A DNA stretch of 12,635 nucleotides, from the NCBI GenBank assembly GCA_005881995.1, contig VBHV01000090.1:1-12635 (forward strand), given 5' to 3'. Within the stretch, counting starts at the first letter, position 1. The number at the start of each line of letters is the position of its first letter. Origin of the DNA: Chloroflexota bacterium (GTDB lineage Bacteria; Chloroflexota; Ktedonobacteria; Ktedonobacterales; Ktedonobacteraceae). This document shows, one piece after another, positions 1 through 6,662 of the stretch. Below the pieces are notes generated by a model. It made no database searches. It saw only the letters and a program-made list of their open reading frames with translations, and was not told the origin of the DNA. The position numbers and the translations under genes were made by a program.

Positions 1-5
1 TGCAG

Positions 6-1337
6 ATGCAGGATTACCTGCTGATACATGGTCCACCTGGTACTGGCAAGACCAGCGTAATCGCAGAAATTGTCAAGCAATTATGCCAGCAGGGGCAGAG
101 GGTGCTGCTGGCCGCTTTTACCAACCAGGCAGTAGATAACATGCTGAAGCGGCTGGAACTAAAGGGGTTTCGTGATTTTGTGCGCCTGGGACATGAGCGC
201 AGCGTGGATAGCGCCATCCAGGAGCGACTGCTAATACGGTTGGTAGAGCAGCAAGGGAATAGTTCATCTGTCCATACCCTGCTGCGCAGCATTCCCGTGG
301 TTGCTTCAACCACCGCCACATGGTCGTCAGAAAAATATACACCCCTATCATTCAATGGAGCCGGTGGTTCAGTGGGTTCCCAAACCGATTCGGCTCTGCA
401 TTTCGACGTGGCGATTATTGACGAGGCCGGGCAACTCACCATCCCGGCGATTTTGGGCGCGCTGCGCTTCGCTAAACGCTTCATCCTGGTTGGAGATGAA
501 AAACAACTTCCACCACTCGTCTTGAGCAAAGAAGCGGCCCGGACAGGACTGGCAGACTCTCTTTTCAGCATGCTGAAACAAATAGATTTTGACTATTCAA
601 AAGAGCACCCGGAAGCCGTCAGCGCCTGCGTTCCCTTAAAAGTGCAGTATCGAATGAATAAGTGGATTTCCCACTTCGCCTCGAAAGTTTTCTACGAGGG
701 CCAACTTCAGGCCCATACATCCGTTGCCAGCCGCCTATTAACGCCCGTAAGCACAGCCACTGTTGGAGAAATGCCCTCTATCACCCGCACCCTTGACCCT
801 CGTGCTCCCCTGGTTTTTCTTGACGTACAAAGTGAGCCAGGGAATAGTGGAGAGCAAGAAAAGATCAGTAATGCCGAAGCTCGTGCGGTACGAGAGGTGG
901 TAGCGGGTTTGCTGGCGCGAGGTGTAGAGGAAGCCGGTATAGGCATCATCGCTCCCTACAGGGCGCAGGTTGCCAATTTACGCAGGCATCTCTTCAGCGA
1001 CGATGAGGCAATAGGGTGGAAAGCGCTACTGCCTACAACGTCGCTCAGCGTGGATACGTTGGATCGTTTTCAAGGGGGCGAGCGGTCAGTCATCATCATT
1101 TCATTTGCCACCACCAGCGCTCCTGATGTAGAGAGCCGGATACGCGAGCATCTCACCAACCCCAACCGCTTGAATGTGGCGCTTACGCGCGCGCAGCGCA
1201 AGCTCATCCTGGTAGGACATGCCCTCGCGTTGGAGAGCCTCCCCATTTTTCAAAGGCTACTCACTTATTGCCGGGGTATGCACGCGGTCATCGCTTACAC
1301 TCCCACTCCCGTCGCAACGCCGACTACACCTCGGTAG
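6..1337 (+). CDS. SF1 superfamily DNA/RNA helicase, Dna2/Upf1-like, 5'-truncated by the window edge
   Basis: This is the C-terminal helicase core of an ATP-dependent superfamily 1 (Upf1/Dna2/AAA_12) helicase that unwinds nucleic acid. From the first in-window Met, the visible motifs are Walker A GPPGTGKT (9-16), motif Ia AAFTNQAVDN (36-45), Walker B DEAG (139-142), motif III GDEKQLPP (163-170), motif IV QYRMN (214-218), IIAPYRAQ (314-321), motif V VDTLDRFQGGER (349-360) and motif VI NVALTRAQRK (390-399). The two RecA-like domains are therefore complete. The frame stays open to base 3, and related proteins carry several hundred residues before Walker A, so the ATG at 6 is almost certainly not the true start. 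The last 14 bases overlap the 3' end of the convergent HAD phosphatase gene. The exact substrate (DNA or RNA) cannot be told from this part. Confidence 0.9.
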   Translation: MQDYLLIHGPPGTGKTSVIAEIVKQLCQQGQRVLLAAFTNQAVDNMLKRLELKGFRDFVRLGHERSVDSAIQERLLIRLVEQQGNSSSVHTLLRSIPVVASTTATWSSEKYTPLSFNGAGGSVGSQTDSALHFDVAIIDEAGQLTIPAILGALRFAKRFILVGDEKQLPPLVLSKEAARTGLADSLFSMLKQIDFDYSKEHPEAVSACVPLKVQYRMNKWISHFASKVFYEGQLQAHTSVASRLLTPVSTATVGEMPSITRTLDPRAPLVFLDVQSEPGNSGEQEKISNAEARAVREVVAGLLARGVEEAGIGIIAPYRAQVANLRRHLFSDDEAIGWKALLPTTSLSVDTLDRFQGGERSVIIISFATTSAPDVESRIREHLTNPNRLNVALTRAQRKLILVGHALALESLPIFQRLLTYCRGMHAVIAYTPTPVATPTTPR

Positions 1338-1995
1338 CCAGCGCGTACTGATCCCGAAGTAAGGCTTCCAGGGGTTGCTTGATATCGAGCTGAGCATAAC
1401 AGGCGCGCTCGAGTGAGGTTCGGATACCGCTGTGAATATGCATCTTCTCCAAAATCATTTCAACCGCGTGCTGCAAATTCACCGTAATCCGAAATGGTTT
1501 ATCAACCTCGTGATGGTACTCGCGGAATTGCTCCATCCCCAACCCGGTTAGCACCAGAACGGGATGGATTCCAGCCGCCAACCCCGCCTGTATATCGGTG
1601 ATACTATCTCCAACAAAGACCGCGTCGTCCATATCAAGGCCCAGTTCACTACTTGCACGCAGCAACATGCCTGGACGAGGCTTGCGGCAGTGACAATTCG
1701 CATCTCTACTATGCGGGCAATAATATACCTTTTCTACGATTCCCCCCGCGTCCTGTATTTCTGCCAGCATGCGGCGATGTATATCCTCAACAGCCTCCGG
1801 GGCAATACAACCCTTGGCTACCCCCGCCTGGTTTGAGCAAACAACGATACGATGTCCCGCCCGCGTCAGCTTCGCTATCGCCTCTCGTGAGCCTGGTAAA
1901 AAGCGAAATTCGCTCCAATTTTTCACATAATCAGATCGGTTTTCATTGATGACCCCATCCCGATCTAGAAAAATAGTAGACACAACTTCCCCCAA
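1324..1995 (-). CDS. GmhB-like HAD phosphatase (D-glycero-D-manno-heptose 1,7-bisphosphate 7-phosphatase family)
   Basis: This HAD hydrolase of the histidinol-phosphate/heptose-bisphosphate phosphatase class removes a phosphate from a sugar bisphosphate in the cytoplasm. Its 223 residues show the catalytic DRDGV (Asp11 nucleophile, Asp13 acid/base), motif II SNQAGV (54-59), a structural zinc site CPH...CHC (Cys93, His95, Cys101, Cys103) typical of GmhB, then RKPRPGML (104-111) and motif IV GDS (129-131). The C-terminal tail of about 40 residues after the HAD core is longer than in the roughly 190-residue enterobacterial enzyme and overlaps the helicase stop. The ATG at 1995 has no clear Shine-Dalgarno. 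The in-frame GTG at codon 5 lies just after GGGGGAA and could be the real start, which would remove four residues. No heptose pathway partners are visible, so the substrate is inferred only from family. Confidence 0.85.
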   Translation of the reverse strand: MGEVVSTIFLDRDGVINENRSDYVKNWSEFRFLPGSREAIAKLTRAGHRIVVCSNQAGVAKGCIAPEAVEDIHRRMLAEIQDAGGIVEKVYYCPHSRDANCHCRKPRPGMLLRASSELGLDMDDAVFVGDSITDIQAGLAAGIHPVLVLTGLGMEQFREYHHEVDKPFRITVNLQHAVEMILEKMHIHSGIRTSLERACYAQLDIKQPLEALLRDQYALATEV

Positions 1996-2020
1996 TCATA
2001 GTAGCCAAATATTTCGATAT

Positions 2021-2047
2021 ATTGCTAACTGTTACGACGTTAGCAAT
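2021..2047. repeat. Perfect 9-bp inverted repeat between gmhB-like gene and response regulator
   Basis: ATTGCTAAC at 2021-2029 and GTTAGCAAT at 2039-2047 pair perfectly around a 9-nt spacer. The repeat sits about 25 bp upstream of the phosphatase start and 58 bp beyond the response-regulator stop. A second, shorter dyad (ATGAGA 2072-2077 / TCTCAT 2084-2089) lies beside it. Neither is followed by a U-run on the minus strand. The first could be an operator for the phosphatase gene or a weak transcript-end hairpin for the two-component operon. Confidence 0.45.
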
Positions 2048-2104
2048 TTAGAACAGAAGCATACTTCATTAATGAGATGATTTTCTCATCCAGGCCAGCG
2101 ATAT

Positions 2105-2830
2105 TCAAGCGTCATGCAGGTCTACCAGGCCTTTTTTCATAGCATAAATGACCACCTGCGAGCGATCATAAATCTCCAGTTTACGATAGATATTGCTGAT
2201 ATGATTGCGTACGGTTTTTTCGCTGATCTCCATAGTACGTGCGATCTCTTTGGCAACCTTTCCCCTGGCGAGTAGTTTCAGCATCTCCGTCTCACGAGAA
2301 GTGAGGCCATCGAAACAGGGACCTTTCTCAGGAGATTGCCCTTCGAGCAAGTGCATCATGCGGCTTGTGATATCAGGCGCTGTTACCTGCTCTCCATTGT
2401 TCACGGCACGGATGGTTGCTATCAGTCCAATAGCAGAGATGTCCTTCAAAATATAGCCGTTCGCGCCTGCTCCCAATCCCTCCAGCACATATCCATCAGT
2501 GGTAAAGGTTGTCAATAGTATTACACGCGTTTCAGGCAACTCAGCCCTGATCTGGCGCGTCGCCGCGATGCCATCCAAATGCGGCATTTTGACATCCATC
2601 AATATAATGTGCGGGCGCAGCTGACGTGCGAGTTCAACCGCTTCCTGGCCATTACTGGCTACTCCTATTACCGAAAACTGCGCCTCCGCGCTCAACATAC
2701 CCGCGATGCACTCACGAAAAAGCCGTTGATCGTCCGCTACTATAATCTTGATCTCCTGCTGGTTCTGCTCGCCAGCAGACCAGAAGTTGGTCTGTATTTG
2801 CACCGGCTTTTCCTCAACTTGTACAGACAT
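2105..2830 (-). CDS. NarL/FixJ-family response regulator (REC + LuxR HTH)
   Basis: This is the DNA-binding response regulator of a two-component system. It has 241 residues. An unusual polar N-terminal extension (1-26) precedes the receiver domain, which has the acidic pair Asp33/Asp34, phosphoacceptor Asp79 in LMDVKMP, switch Thr107 and Lys129 in YILKD. A linker (about 145-175) leads to a LuxR-type helix-turn-helix at about 176-238 (LTSRETEMLKLLARGK, then EISEKTVRNHISNIYRKL). Its start lies 4 nt after the kinase stop (TAG GGCA ATG), so the two are probably translationally coupled and the kinase is its partner. The overall pattern resembles LiaR/DegU-type regulators. The target genes are not known. 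The TAACCTT cluster upstream of the kinase is a candidate autoregulatory site. Confidence 0.93.
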   Translation of the reverse strand: MSVQVEEKPVQIQTNFWSAGEQNQQEIKIIVADDQRLFRECIAGMLSAEAQFSVIGVASNGQEAVELARQLRPHIILMDVKMPHLDGIAATRQIRAELPETRVILLTTFTTDGYVLEGLGAGANGYILKDISAIGLIATIRAVNNGEQVTAPDITSRMMHLLEGQSPEKGPCFDGLTSRETEMLKLLARGKVAKEIARTMEISEKTVRNHISNIYRKLEIYDRSQVVIYAMKKGLVDLHDA

Positions 2831-2834
2831 TGCC

Positions 2835-3545
2835 CTATACCATCAATCCATTGGATAAAGGAATATCAATATCCACGCGTGTACCTTTGCCGGGAACGCT
2901 ATCGAGCGTCACACGCCCTCCAAGCAATGCGGCCCGCTCGCGCATACCAATGACACCCTGGTGATATCCGCTTCCTCGTGATGCCAACGACGCGCCTTTC
3001 GCCATTCCTTTGCCATCATCCGCGATACTAATATAGATGTGCCCTTCGAAGCTAAACATACAGATACTGATGGTAGACGCCTTTGCATGCTTGTATATAT
3101 TGGTGAGCGCTTCGCGCACTATATAATAGATATTCGATGTGTATTCGAAAGGCAAAAGAGCCAACCAATCCTCACATTCGAACTCGACCCGGTACCCCGC
3201 GCTCTGCATTTGTCTCAACAAGCCTTCGAGAGCATATTCCAGGCCCCGGTCAAGTTCCGATGGTGTTCGTAATCCTCCCAGCGCCTGTCGCATAGAGGTC
3301 AGGCTATCGCGGGCCAGTTCCTGCCATGTCTCGACTTTTTCGGCTATCTTCTGACCATTCTGACCGATCTCCTCATTCGCGGACAGATAACGCGTACGGA
3401 AATATTCCAGGTCGGCCACCAGCGCGGTAAGTGATTGCACAACGCCATCATGTAGTTCGCGCGCAATACGCTGCCGCTCCGCTTCCTGCACCATTCGCGT
3501 GGCCTGTGTATCTACTGCGTCCAGGGCATCGAGCACATCGAGCAT
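2835..3545 (-). CDS. Soluble histidine kinase of the NarX/DegS type (HisKA_3 + HATPase)
   Basis: This two-component sensor kinase autophosphorylates and passes phosphate to the response regulator encoded 4 nt downstream. The 236 residues consist almost only of the catalytic parts. The dimerisation/phosphoacceptor helix is ERQRIARELHDGVVQ, with His32. The N-box is REALTNIYKHAKAS (Asn149), the G1 box DDGKGM (176-181), then GVIGMRERAALLGG (197-210) and GKGT (219-222). There is no transmembrane segment, PAS, GAF or HAMP domain; only about 20 residues precede the H-box. The signal must therefore come through a partner protein or the cytoplasm. The start is supported by AAGGA 8 nt upstream of the ATG. 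The gene is the first of a bicistronic minus-strand unit. Confidence 0.92.
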   Translation of the reverse strand: MLDVLDALDAVDTQATRMVQEAERQRIARELHDGVVQSLTALVADLEYFRTRYLSANEEIGQNGQKIAEKVETWQELARDSLTSMRQALGGLRTPSELDRGLEYALEGLLRQMQSAGYRVEFECEDWLALLPFEYTSNIYYIVREALTNIYKHAKASTISICMFSFEGHIYISIADDGKGMAKGASLASRGSGYHQGVIGMRERAALLGGRVTLDSVPGKGTRVDIDIPLSNGLMV

Positions 3546-3651
3546 GGTCTTGTTCCTTTTCTAACCTTGCCGCTTTTCTCCCTTCACCATAGCCCTTACT
3601 CCCGCGGCTGTCTCCGTTTTTCCTCTACCTCTCATATATACCTGTTTAGCG

Positions 3652-3689
3652 TTAACCTTTTATTGAGACAGGACTATGGGAAAGGTTAA
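3652..3689. promoter_or_regulatory. Candidate operator: inverted TTAACCTTT repeat
   Basis: TTAACCTTT (3652-3660) and AAAGGTTAA (3681-3689) form an exact 9-bp inverted repeat. Two more copies of the TAACCTT core lie at 3562-3568 and 3717-3723. The start-to-start distance between the central copies and the next one is 29-35 bp, about three helical turns. The location upstream of a LuxR-type regulator operon suggests a dimer-binding site, possibly for that regulator. This is inference; no known consensus matches exactly. Confidence 0.4.
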
Positions 3690-3820
3690 GATTCGCCAAA
3701 AGATGCGAAGAGTTCTTAACCTTGCGGGTCATTTTGCTTATATCCCCTGGGTGACGATGCAATTCCTTTCAAGTGATTTGCCTATCTGGTCTGGGCATTT
3801 GTCCTGGTCGCCCATTTCTC

Positions 3821-3850
3821 TTGTACTTGCTCAATATTTTCGGATATACT
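3821..3850 (+). promoter_or_regulatory. Predicted sigma70-type promoter of the vWA-ribokinase-nucleoside hydrolase operon
   Basis: The -35 candidate TTGTAC (3821-3826) and the -10 hexamer TATACT (3845-3850) are separated by 18 bp. The -10 is strong and the -35 weak. Transcription would begin near 3857, giving a leader of about 85 nt that contains the hairpin at 3872-3904. Confidence 0.45.
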
Positions 3851-3871
3851 CAACCAACAGCCAAACCTCAC

Positions 3872-3904
3872 CGGAGTACGGGGCTATGGCCCCTTTGAAC
3901 TCCG
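3872..3904 (+). promoter_or_regulatory. Two-part hairpin in the 5' leader of the vWA gene
   Basis: CGGAGT (3872-3877) pairs exactly with ACTCCG (3899-3904). Inside it GGGGC (3880-3884) pairs with GCCCC (3889-3893) around a TATG loop. The two helices are separated by an asymmetric internal loop (AC opposite TTTGA). There is no U-run, so it is not a standard terminator. It may be an RNA stability or protein-binding element. The Shine-Dalgarno AAAGGA lies about 28 nt further on and stays free. Confidence 0.45.
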
Positions 3905-3942
3905 CTCGATGCAATTGAGAGGCGAGAGAAAGGAACGCGGGT

Positions 3943-4782
3943 ATGATTTGTCCTTCATGCGGCACACCGAATCGCGATGGAGCAAAGTTCTGCCATCACT
4001 GTGGATGTGCCTTGTATCCGGATGAACGGCTGCGCCAGTTGGACCTGTGTCTTGTGATGGACGCGACAGGCAGTATGCGCGACCACATCGAAGCCACACG
4101 CAAAGATTTGCAAACCTTCGCCCGCAAGTTAACAGTCCACCGCTTACGACCAGATTTGTCCTACGCCCTGGTACTCTACCGCGATCATTCTGATTCTGGT
4201 AAGACATTTGTCACCCAATGTATCCCTTTCTCCACCTACCTGGCCGACCTGCAATTGGCCCTCGACAACACGCATGTGCAGGGCGGCGGCGGAGATGGGG
4301 CTGAAGCGGTGGCTGATGGTCTCTATGATGCCTGCTATAAACTGCAATGGCGCGAGCATGCGCATAAAGTTATTCTGCTGGCTGGCGATGCTCCCCCGCA
4401 CGGAAAAGGCGCGCGCAGGGATAAATTCCCGCGGGGATGCCCATGTGGACACGATACCGAAAGCATCGCCCATCAAGCCCGTATGCGCGGCATCACCATC
4501 TTTAGCCTGGGCATAGGCGACAATCCGTTCATGGTCCAGAGCTTTCAGCAGATCGCCCGGCATGGCGGCGGGCAGTTCGTCTCCATCGGCGGAGCCGATA
4601 CGCTGATCGACCAGGTGTTAGCCCTCATGCTCACCGAATTTGGCAAGGTGGATATCGATGGCACGGTGCTTGCTGCCTACCGACCAGCTGCAACGCCGCA
4701 ATCCATCGCTGCTGCTACCGGTCTACCCATCGGTGATGTCGATGAAAGCATGAATCGCCTGCGGCAGAAGCGATTGATCTAG
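3943..4782 (+). CDS. Zinc-ribbon protein with von Willebrand factor A domain
   Basis: This cytoplasmic protein of 279 residues has an N-terminal C4 zinc ribbon (Cys3, Cys6, Cys17, Cys20) followed by a vWA domain from about 33 to 230. The metal-ion-dependent adhesion site is seen as DATGSM (Asp40, Thr42, Ser44), with GGGGDGAEAVADGLYDA (114-130) and LAGDAPPHG (146-154). The YRDH (79-82) and GCPCGHD (165-171) motifs recall the vWA domain of eukaryotic alpha-kinase vwkA-type proteins, though no kinase domain is present. The last 50 residues (DIDGTVLAAY...RLRQKRLI) look like a small helical, winged-helix-like domain. It is the first gene of an apparent operon, 17 bp ahead of ribokinase, with Shine-Dalgarno AAAGGA. 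It probably mediates metal-dependent protein binding; the partner is unknown. The leading zinc ribbon is a style common in Ktedonobacter-like genomes. Confidence 0.82.
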   Translation: MICPSCGTPNRDGAKFCHHCGCALYPDERLRQLDLCLVMDATGSMRDHIEATRKDLQTFARKLTVHRLRPDLSYALVLYRDHSDSGKTFVTQCIPFSTYLADLQLALDNTHVQGGGGDGAEAVADGLYDACYKLQWREHAHKVILLAGDAPPHGKGARRDKFPRGCPCGHDTESIAHQARMRGITIFSLGIGDNPFMVQSFQQIARHGGGQFVSIGGADTLIDQVLALMLTEFGKVDIDGTVLAAYRPAATPQSIAAATGLPIGDVDESMNRLRQKRLI

Positions 4783-4799
4783 CATTGTAGGAGATACCT

Positions 4800-5648
4800 A
4801 TGTCGAAACGCCCAATTCTCACAGTCGGCAGCCTGAACATGGACCAGGTGGTGCAGGTGCCGCACATACCCGTATTAGGAGAAACTCTACTGGGCGCAGG
4901 CTCGCTCAAACTCGTGCCAGGAGGGAAAGGCGCAAACCAGGCCGTCGCGATGGCGCGCCTGGGAGCATCCGTTATACTGGCAGGACGCGTCGGCAGCGAT
5001 CCCTTCGGAGAGCAACTGCTCACAGCATTACAGGCTGATAGCGTCGATACCCACCTTATCGTGGTCGATCTGCAGGAGGCCAGCGGTACCGCCTTTATCT
5101 TTCTCGCGCCCGACGGCGACAATGCCATCGTGGTCGCGTCAGGAGCCAATATGCGCGTAGGTGAGGACGCGCAGCAACTCACCCGTATCTACGAGACCAT
5201 CCCCCAGGCAGCCGCGCTGGTCTTGCAACTGGAGATACCACTAGAAACCGTCAAAAACCTGGTTGTCGAGGGACATAAGGCTAGCATACCCGTTATCCTA
5301 AACCTCGCGCCCGCCCAACCACTTTCCTGGCACATTCTCGAACAGCTGCATGAACGAGGTATCCCTATGGTTGTAGTAACGCTGGGTGCTCAGGGCGCAT
5401 TGCTCGCCACATCAGATCACGCGGGAAAAACGCAGTGCATCCACCAACCCGCGCCCCGTGTCCAGGTCATCGACACCACCGCCGGGGGCGATTGTTTCGT
5501 GGGCGCTTTCACCGTCGCCCTGACGGAGCAGCAATCCCCGCCAGAGGCGTTACGCTTCGCGGTCTATGCCAGCGCGTTGAAAGTGACCAAATTCGGCGCG
5601 CAATCAGGTTTGCCTACGCGCAAGGAAGTGGATGCATTTCGTTTATAA
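4800..5648 (+). CDS. rbsK: Ribokinase-like PfkB-family sugar kinase, lacking the PNExE segment
   Basis: A PfkB-family kinase expected to phosphorylate ribose to ribose 5-phosphate with ATP. The 282 residues show the N-terminal GSLNMD (10-15), the sugar-binding GGKGANQAVAMARLGA (41-56), the ATP-site TLGAQGALL (194-202) and the catalytic DTTAGGD (225-231, Asp231 as base). Against E. coli RbsK (about 309 residues), the stretch between LNLAPAQPL (167-175) and LHERGIPMVVVTLG (183-196) is about 31 residues too short. The missing part includes the conserved PNExE motif that helps bind Mg and phosphate. The frame is kept. The kinase may be impaired, or the sequence may have lost bases here. The Shine-Dalgarno GGAG precedes the ATG. 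It lies between the vWA gene and a nucleoside hydrolase gene, which would supply free ribose. Confidence 0.85.
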   Translation: MSKRPILTVGSLNMDQVVQVPHIPVLGETLLGAGSLKLVPGGKGANQAVAMARLGASVILAGRVGSDPFGEQLLTALQADSVDTHLIVVDLQEASGTAFIFLAPDGDNAIVVASGANMRVGEDAQQLTRIYETIPQAAALVLQLEIPLETVKNLVVEGHKASIPVILNLAPAQPLSWHILEQLHERGIPMVVVTLGAQGALLATSDHAGKTQCIHQPAPRVQVIDTTAGGDCFVGAFTVALTEQQSPPEALRFAVYASALKVTKFGAQSGLPTRKEVDAFRL

Positions 5649-5682
5649 TTAGCCAGGGCGACTGGTGACAAAGAGAGGTTCT

Positions 5683-6525
5683 ATGTACCGCATCATCCTT
5701 GATACCGACCCTGGCATTGACGACGCTTTGGCCTTGTTCCTGGCCCTGGCTTCGCCCGAAATTCAGCTTGAGGCCATTACGACCGTGAGCGGCAATGTGC
5801 ATGTAGACATCACCACACGCAGCGCCCTGGCCTTGCTCGAACTGGCAGGACGAACCGGCATCCCCGTAGCTCGCGGGAGTGACCGCCCGCTTGTGCGCGA
5901 GACAGTCATCGCTGACTATGTGCATGGACGTAACGGGCTGGGAGAAGTTCTGCTGCCTGAACCACAACGGCAGCCCACCGGCAAACATGCCGTAGATGTG
6001 ATCATCGAGCAGATTATAGCGGCACCTGGAGCCATTACACTCGTCCCCATCGGGCCGCTCACCAACATCGCTCTGGCAGTACGCCGCGAGCCGCGCATCG
6101 CGCAACATGTGCGCGAGGTCGTCATCATGGGCGGCGCACTGCGTGTTCCTGGCAACGTGACTCCCTGTGCCGAATTTAACTTTTATGCTGATCCGCATGC
6201 CGCGCATATCGTACTGCACGCGGGCTGGCCTATCCGCCTGGTCTCGCTCGATGTCACCAACCATACAGACATGCAACGCGAGCAGTTTGCCGTCCTCGCC
6301 GCAAACGGTCATCCAGTAACGCAAGCTATGAAGAGCATGGTCGATTACCACCTTGACGAATTTGGCAAGCCGCGCGGCATCACCGCCTTCCACATGCACG
6401 ATCCACTATGCCTGGCGGCTGCTATGCACCCCGAACTTCTCACCTGGAAACCCGCTTACGTCGATGTAGAACTGGCGGGCACGCTCACTTCATCCGTCGA
6501 ATGTACTGGCCTCTGCCGGTGTTGA
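5683..6525 (+). CDS. Inosine-uridine preferring nucleoside hydrolase, C-terminally frameshifted
   Basis: This enzyme of the IUNH family cleaves the N-glycosidic bond of ribonucleosides to give base and ribose. The 280-residue product shows the Ca-binding signature DTDPGIDDALAL (7-18), VPIGPLTNIALA (121-132), MGGALRVPGNVTP (149-161), EFNFYADP (164-171) and HMHDPL with Asp240, another Ca ligand. The ATG at 5683 is preferred over the in-frame GTG at 5665 because AGAGG lies 5 nt upstream of it. After ELAGTLT (263-269) the product ends in an unrelated tail and stops at 6525. The family's usual end continues in the +1 frame (next entry). The active-site residues are intact, but a C-terminal helix region is lost. 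It follows ribokinase by 34 bp, consistent with a ribonucleoside salvage operon. Confidence 0.85.
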   Translation: MYRIILDTDPGIDDALALFLALASPEIQLEAITTVSGNVHVDITTRSALALLELAGRTGIPVARGSDRPLVRETVIADYVHGRNGLGEVLLPEPQRQPTGKHAVDVIIEQIIAAPGAITLVPIGPLTNIALAVRREPRIAQHVREVVIMGGALRVPGNVTPCAEFNFYADPHAAHIVLHAGWPIRLVSLDVTNHTDMQREQFAVLAANGHPVTQAMKSMVDYHLDEFGKPRGITAFHMHDPLCLAAAMHPELLTWKPAYVDVELAGTLTSSVECTGLCRC

Positions 6526-6580
6526 TGTCGAGCGGTTTATCCAGCTGTACATGGAGAGGATACAAACAACCTTCCTTTGA
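6491..6580 (+). pseudogene. Out-of-frame C-terminal remnant of the nucleoside hydrolase
   Basis: In the frame shifted +1 from the hydrolase, bases 6491-6577 encode HPSNVLASAGVDVERF followed by IQLYMERIQTTFL, then stop at 6578-6580. The PxNVxxAxxVDVERF pattern is the typical end of this family. About 14 residues that normally join ELAGTLT to this tail are absent, so the join looks like a small deletion whose length is not a multiple of three. Confidence 0.7.
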
Positions 6581-6605
6581 CAAGCTTCGCACTATAGGCT
6601 ATCAT
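6577..6605 (+). promoter_or_regulatory. Strong sigma70-type promoter upstream of the SufT-like gene
   Basis: A consensus -35 TTGACA (6577-6582) is followed after 17 bp by TATCAT (6600-6605), which matches five of six -10 bases. The start point would be near 6612, giving a leader of about 50 nt. The -35 box overlaps the stop codon of the out-of-frame hydrolase tail. Confidence 0.7.
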
Positions 6606-6662
6606 AAAGGAAAATAACCCTTATAAATTCACATGGTTTCAGCAGCAAAGGAGCAAAACGCC

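Larger units (their letters stand above)
3546..3942. other. 397-bp divergent intergenic region with four TAACCTT sites
   Basis: This region lies between the divergently read kinase and vWA genes. It holds TAACCTT at 3562-3568, 3653-3659 and 3717-3723 and its complement AAGGTTA at 3682-3688. The middle pair extends to a perfect 9-bp inverted repeat, TTAACCTTT (3652-3660) / AAAGGTTAA (3681-3689), around 20 nt. A plus-strand promoter (3821-3850) and a leader hairpin (3872-3904) follow. I found no convincing sigma70 promoter for the kinase side. An 80-codon open frame at 3676-3918 has no recognisable family and was not accepted. Confidence 0.6.

Noticed and set aside
3676..3918. 80-codon plus-strand ORF in the divergent intergenic region
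   Set aside because: No recognisable family, low-complexity-free but random-looking composition, and it spans the predicted promoter and leader hairpin of the vWA gene.
5665..5683. GTG at 5665 as the nucleoside hydrolase start
   Set aside because: The family begins with a short strand right before DTDPGIDD, and the ATG at 5683 has AGAGG at proper spacing.
5614..6399. 261-codon minus-strand ORF opposite the nucleoside hydrolase
   Set aside because: The plus-strand frame carries the full set of IUNH motifs; the antisense product has no family pattern.
6480..6530. Programmed ribosomal frameshifting in the nucleoside hydrolase
   Set aside because: No slippery heptamer or following stem is visible, and residues are missing as well as the frame, which slippage cannot explain.
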